The notes under the pieces: model-generated
The model's input: only the letters and a program-made list of their open reading frames with translations
Told to the model about the DNA's origin: nothing
The model's database searches: none
Program-made: the position numbers and the translations under genes
DNA from: Roseobacter sinensis
Lineage (GTDB): Bacteria; Pseudomonadota; Alphaproteobacteria; Rhodobacterales; Rhodobacteraceae
Direction: 5' to 3'
Length of the DNA stretch: 64,000 nucleotides
Assembly: GCF_025755255.1 (NCBI RefSeq)
Contig: NZ_JALIEB010000003.1
Location: forward strand, 248,001-312,000
In this document: piece by piece, positions 63,313 to 64,000 of the stretch
Numbering within the stretch: position 1 is the first letter of the stretch
Layout: the number at the start of each line of letters is the position of its first letter

Positions 63313-63336
63313 AGATAGTTTAACGCTAAACTATCT
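63313..63336. promoter_or_regulatory. Palindromic operator before pdhA
   Basis: AGATAGTTTA (63313-63322), ACGC, TAAACTATCT (63327-63336): a perfect 10-bp inverted repeat, 37 bases before the pdhA start. The inner TAGTTTA-N4-TAAACTA is the same as before lpd (49817-49834). Confidence 0.7.
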
Positions 63337-63372
63337 GCCCGGACGTGGGCGCGACGAGGGAGAACCGCTCAG

Positions 63373-64000
63373 ATGGCACCGCGAAAATCCACCAAGAAAC
63401 CCAATGTCTCCGCCGAGGAGCTCAAGGCCTATTACCGCGATATGCTGCTGATCCGGCGATTCGAGGAAAAGGCGGGTCAGCTCTACGGCATGGGTCTGAT
63501 TGGCGGGTTCTGTCATCTGTACATCGGCCAGGAAGCGGTTGTGGTCGGGCTCGAGGCCGCGGCCGAGGAAGGCGACAAGCGCATTACCTCCTATCGCGAT
63601 CACGGCCACATGCTCGCCTGCGGGATGGACCCGAACGGCGTGATGGCCGAGCTCACGGGCCGCGAGGGCGGTTATTCCAAGGGCAAGGGCGGCTCGATGC
63701 ACATGTTCTCGAAGGAGAAGCATTTCTACGGCGGCCACGGCATCGTCGGCGCGCAGGTCCCGCTGGGCGCGGGGCTCGCCTTCTCCGACAAGTACAAAGG
63801 CAACGATCGCGTGACCTTCACCTACTTCGGCGATGGTGCCGCGAACCAGGGGCAGGTCTACGAATCCTACAACATGGCCGAGCTCTGGATGCTCCCCGTC
63901 ATCTTCGTGATCGAGAACAACCAATACGCCATGGGAACCTCGACCAAACGCTCCACCATGTCGCCGAGCTACTGGGAGCGGGGTGCCGCCTACGGCATCC
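63373..64000 (+). CDS. pdhA: Pyruvate dehydrogenase E1 component, alpha subunit (partial)
   Basis: The first 209 residues are visible; the gene runs off the right edge. ATG 63373 has AGGGAG upstream. [39 protein letters not shown] and the thiamine diphosphate motif [13 protein letters not shown] with the later NN ([10 protein letters not shown]) define the alpha subunit of pyruvate dehydrogenase. pdhB and the E2 gene should follow outside the window; the E3 gene lpd is within it. Confidence 0.95.
   Translation, partial: MAPRKSTKKPNVSAEELKAYYRDMLLIRRFEEKAGQLYGMGLIGGFCHLYIGQEAVVVGLEAAAEEGDKRITSYRDHGHMLACGMDPNGVMAELTGREGGYSKGKGGSMHMFSKEKHFYGGHGIVGAQVPLGAGLAFSDKYKGNDRVTFTYFGDGAANQGQVYESYNMAELWMLPVIFVIENNQYAMGTSTKRSTMSPSYWERGAAYGI

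Overview
The window is a GC-rich, densely packed bacterial chromosome segment of core and accessory-metabolic genes. It most likely comes from a Rhodobacteraceae (roseobacter-type) alphaproteobacterium. This rests on gene-family recognition and on lineage-type signals: a VPLPA-CTERM surface protein, a cysG-DUF2849-cysI-cysH-DUF934-fpr sulfur cluster, a GTTC-N7-GTTC SOS box before uvrA, an infC that starts with ATC, zapA behind a coiled-coil gene, and ftsB just before pdhA. There is no phage, IS element, CRISPR array or rRNA operon.

Layout. 1-6.8 kb: a truncated unknown gene, two tRNA-Val genes (TAC and CAC anticodons) flanking a histidine phosphatase, a secreted unknown, lon, a short soluble chemoreceptor-like protein and tgt. 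6.9-14 kb: a membrane alpha/beta hydrolase, an SPFH/NfeD pair, a RimB-RimK fusion, DUF2267 and DUF3775 proteins, and an NTF2-FMO fusion. 14-19.4 kb: sufT-acetyltransferase-sufA, the VPLPA-CTERM protein, an Fe(II)/2OG-type oxygenase, tpiA and a P450. 19.4-25.6 kb: an Lrp-type regulator divergent from the assimilatory sulfate/sulfite reduction operon. 25.6-32 kb: a repeat-rich anchored protein, infC, a 2H phosphoesterase, an xdhC/molybdopterin-binding pair, bolA-x-grxD, and zapA with its coiled-coil partner. 32-38.4 kb: tkt, DUF808, and two tandem GAPDH genes with a 47-residue membrane microprotein between them, then a 98-bp palindromic element and coaD. 38.4-44 kb: a CBS protein, then a valine-catabolism block (LysR, mmsA, and a single ORF fusing 3-hydroxyisobutyryl-CoA hydrolase to 3-hydroxyisobutyrate dehydrogenase) and two small envelope proteins. 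44-53 kb: uvrA, two MFS transporters, lpd, DUF924 and queA. 53-64 kb: a large AsmA-like protein, bcp-DUF455, an M23 peptidase-bactofilin morphogenesis pair, GNAT, two cyclophilins, pgk, ftsB and the start of pdhA.

How the genes work together. Central carbon metabolism is strongly represented (tpiA, tkt, two gap genes, pgk, pdhA, lpd). The same palindrome, TAGTTTA-N4-TAAACTA, lies 30-40 bp before both lpd and pdhA, about 13.5 kb apart, which points to one regulator for the pyruvate dehydrogenase complex. Sulfur assimilation, siroheme synthesis and ferredoxin reduction form one operon with a plausible local regulator. Two queuosine genes (tgt, queA) are present but far apart. The most notable observations are the shared pdhA/lpd operator, the valine-pathway fusion with an internal ribosome-binding site, the palindromic element that supplies both neighbouring stop codons, the tandem GAPDH pair with opposite cofactor signatures, and the RimB-RimK fusion.
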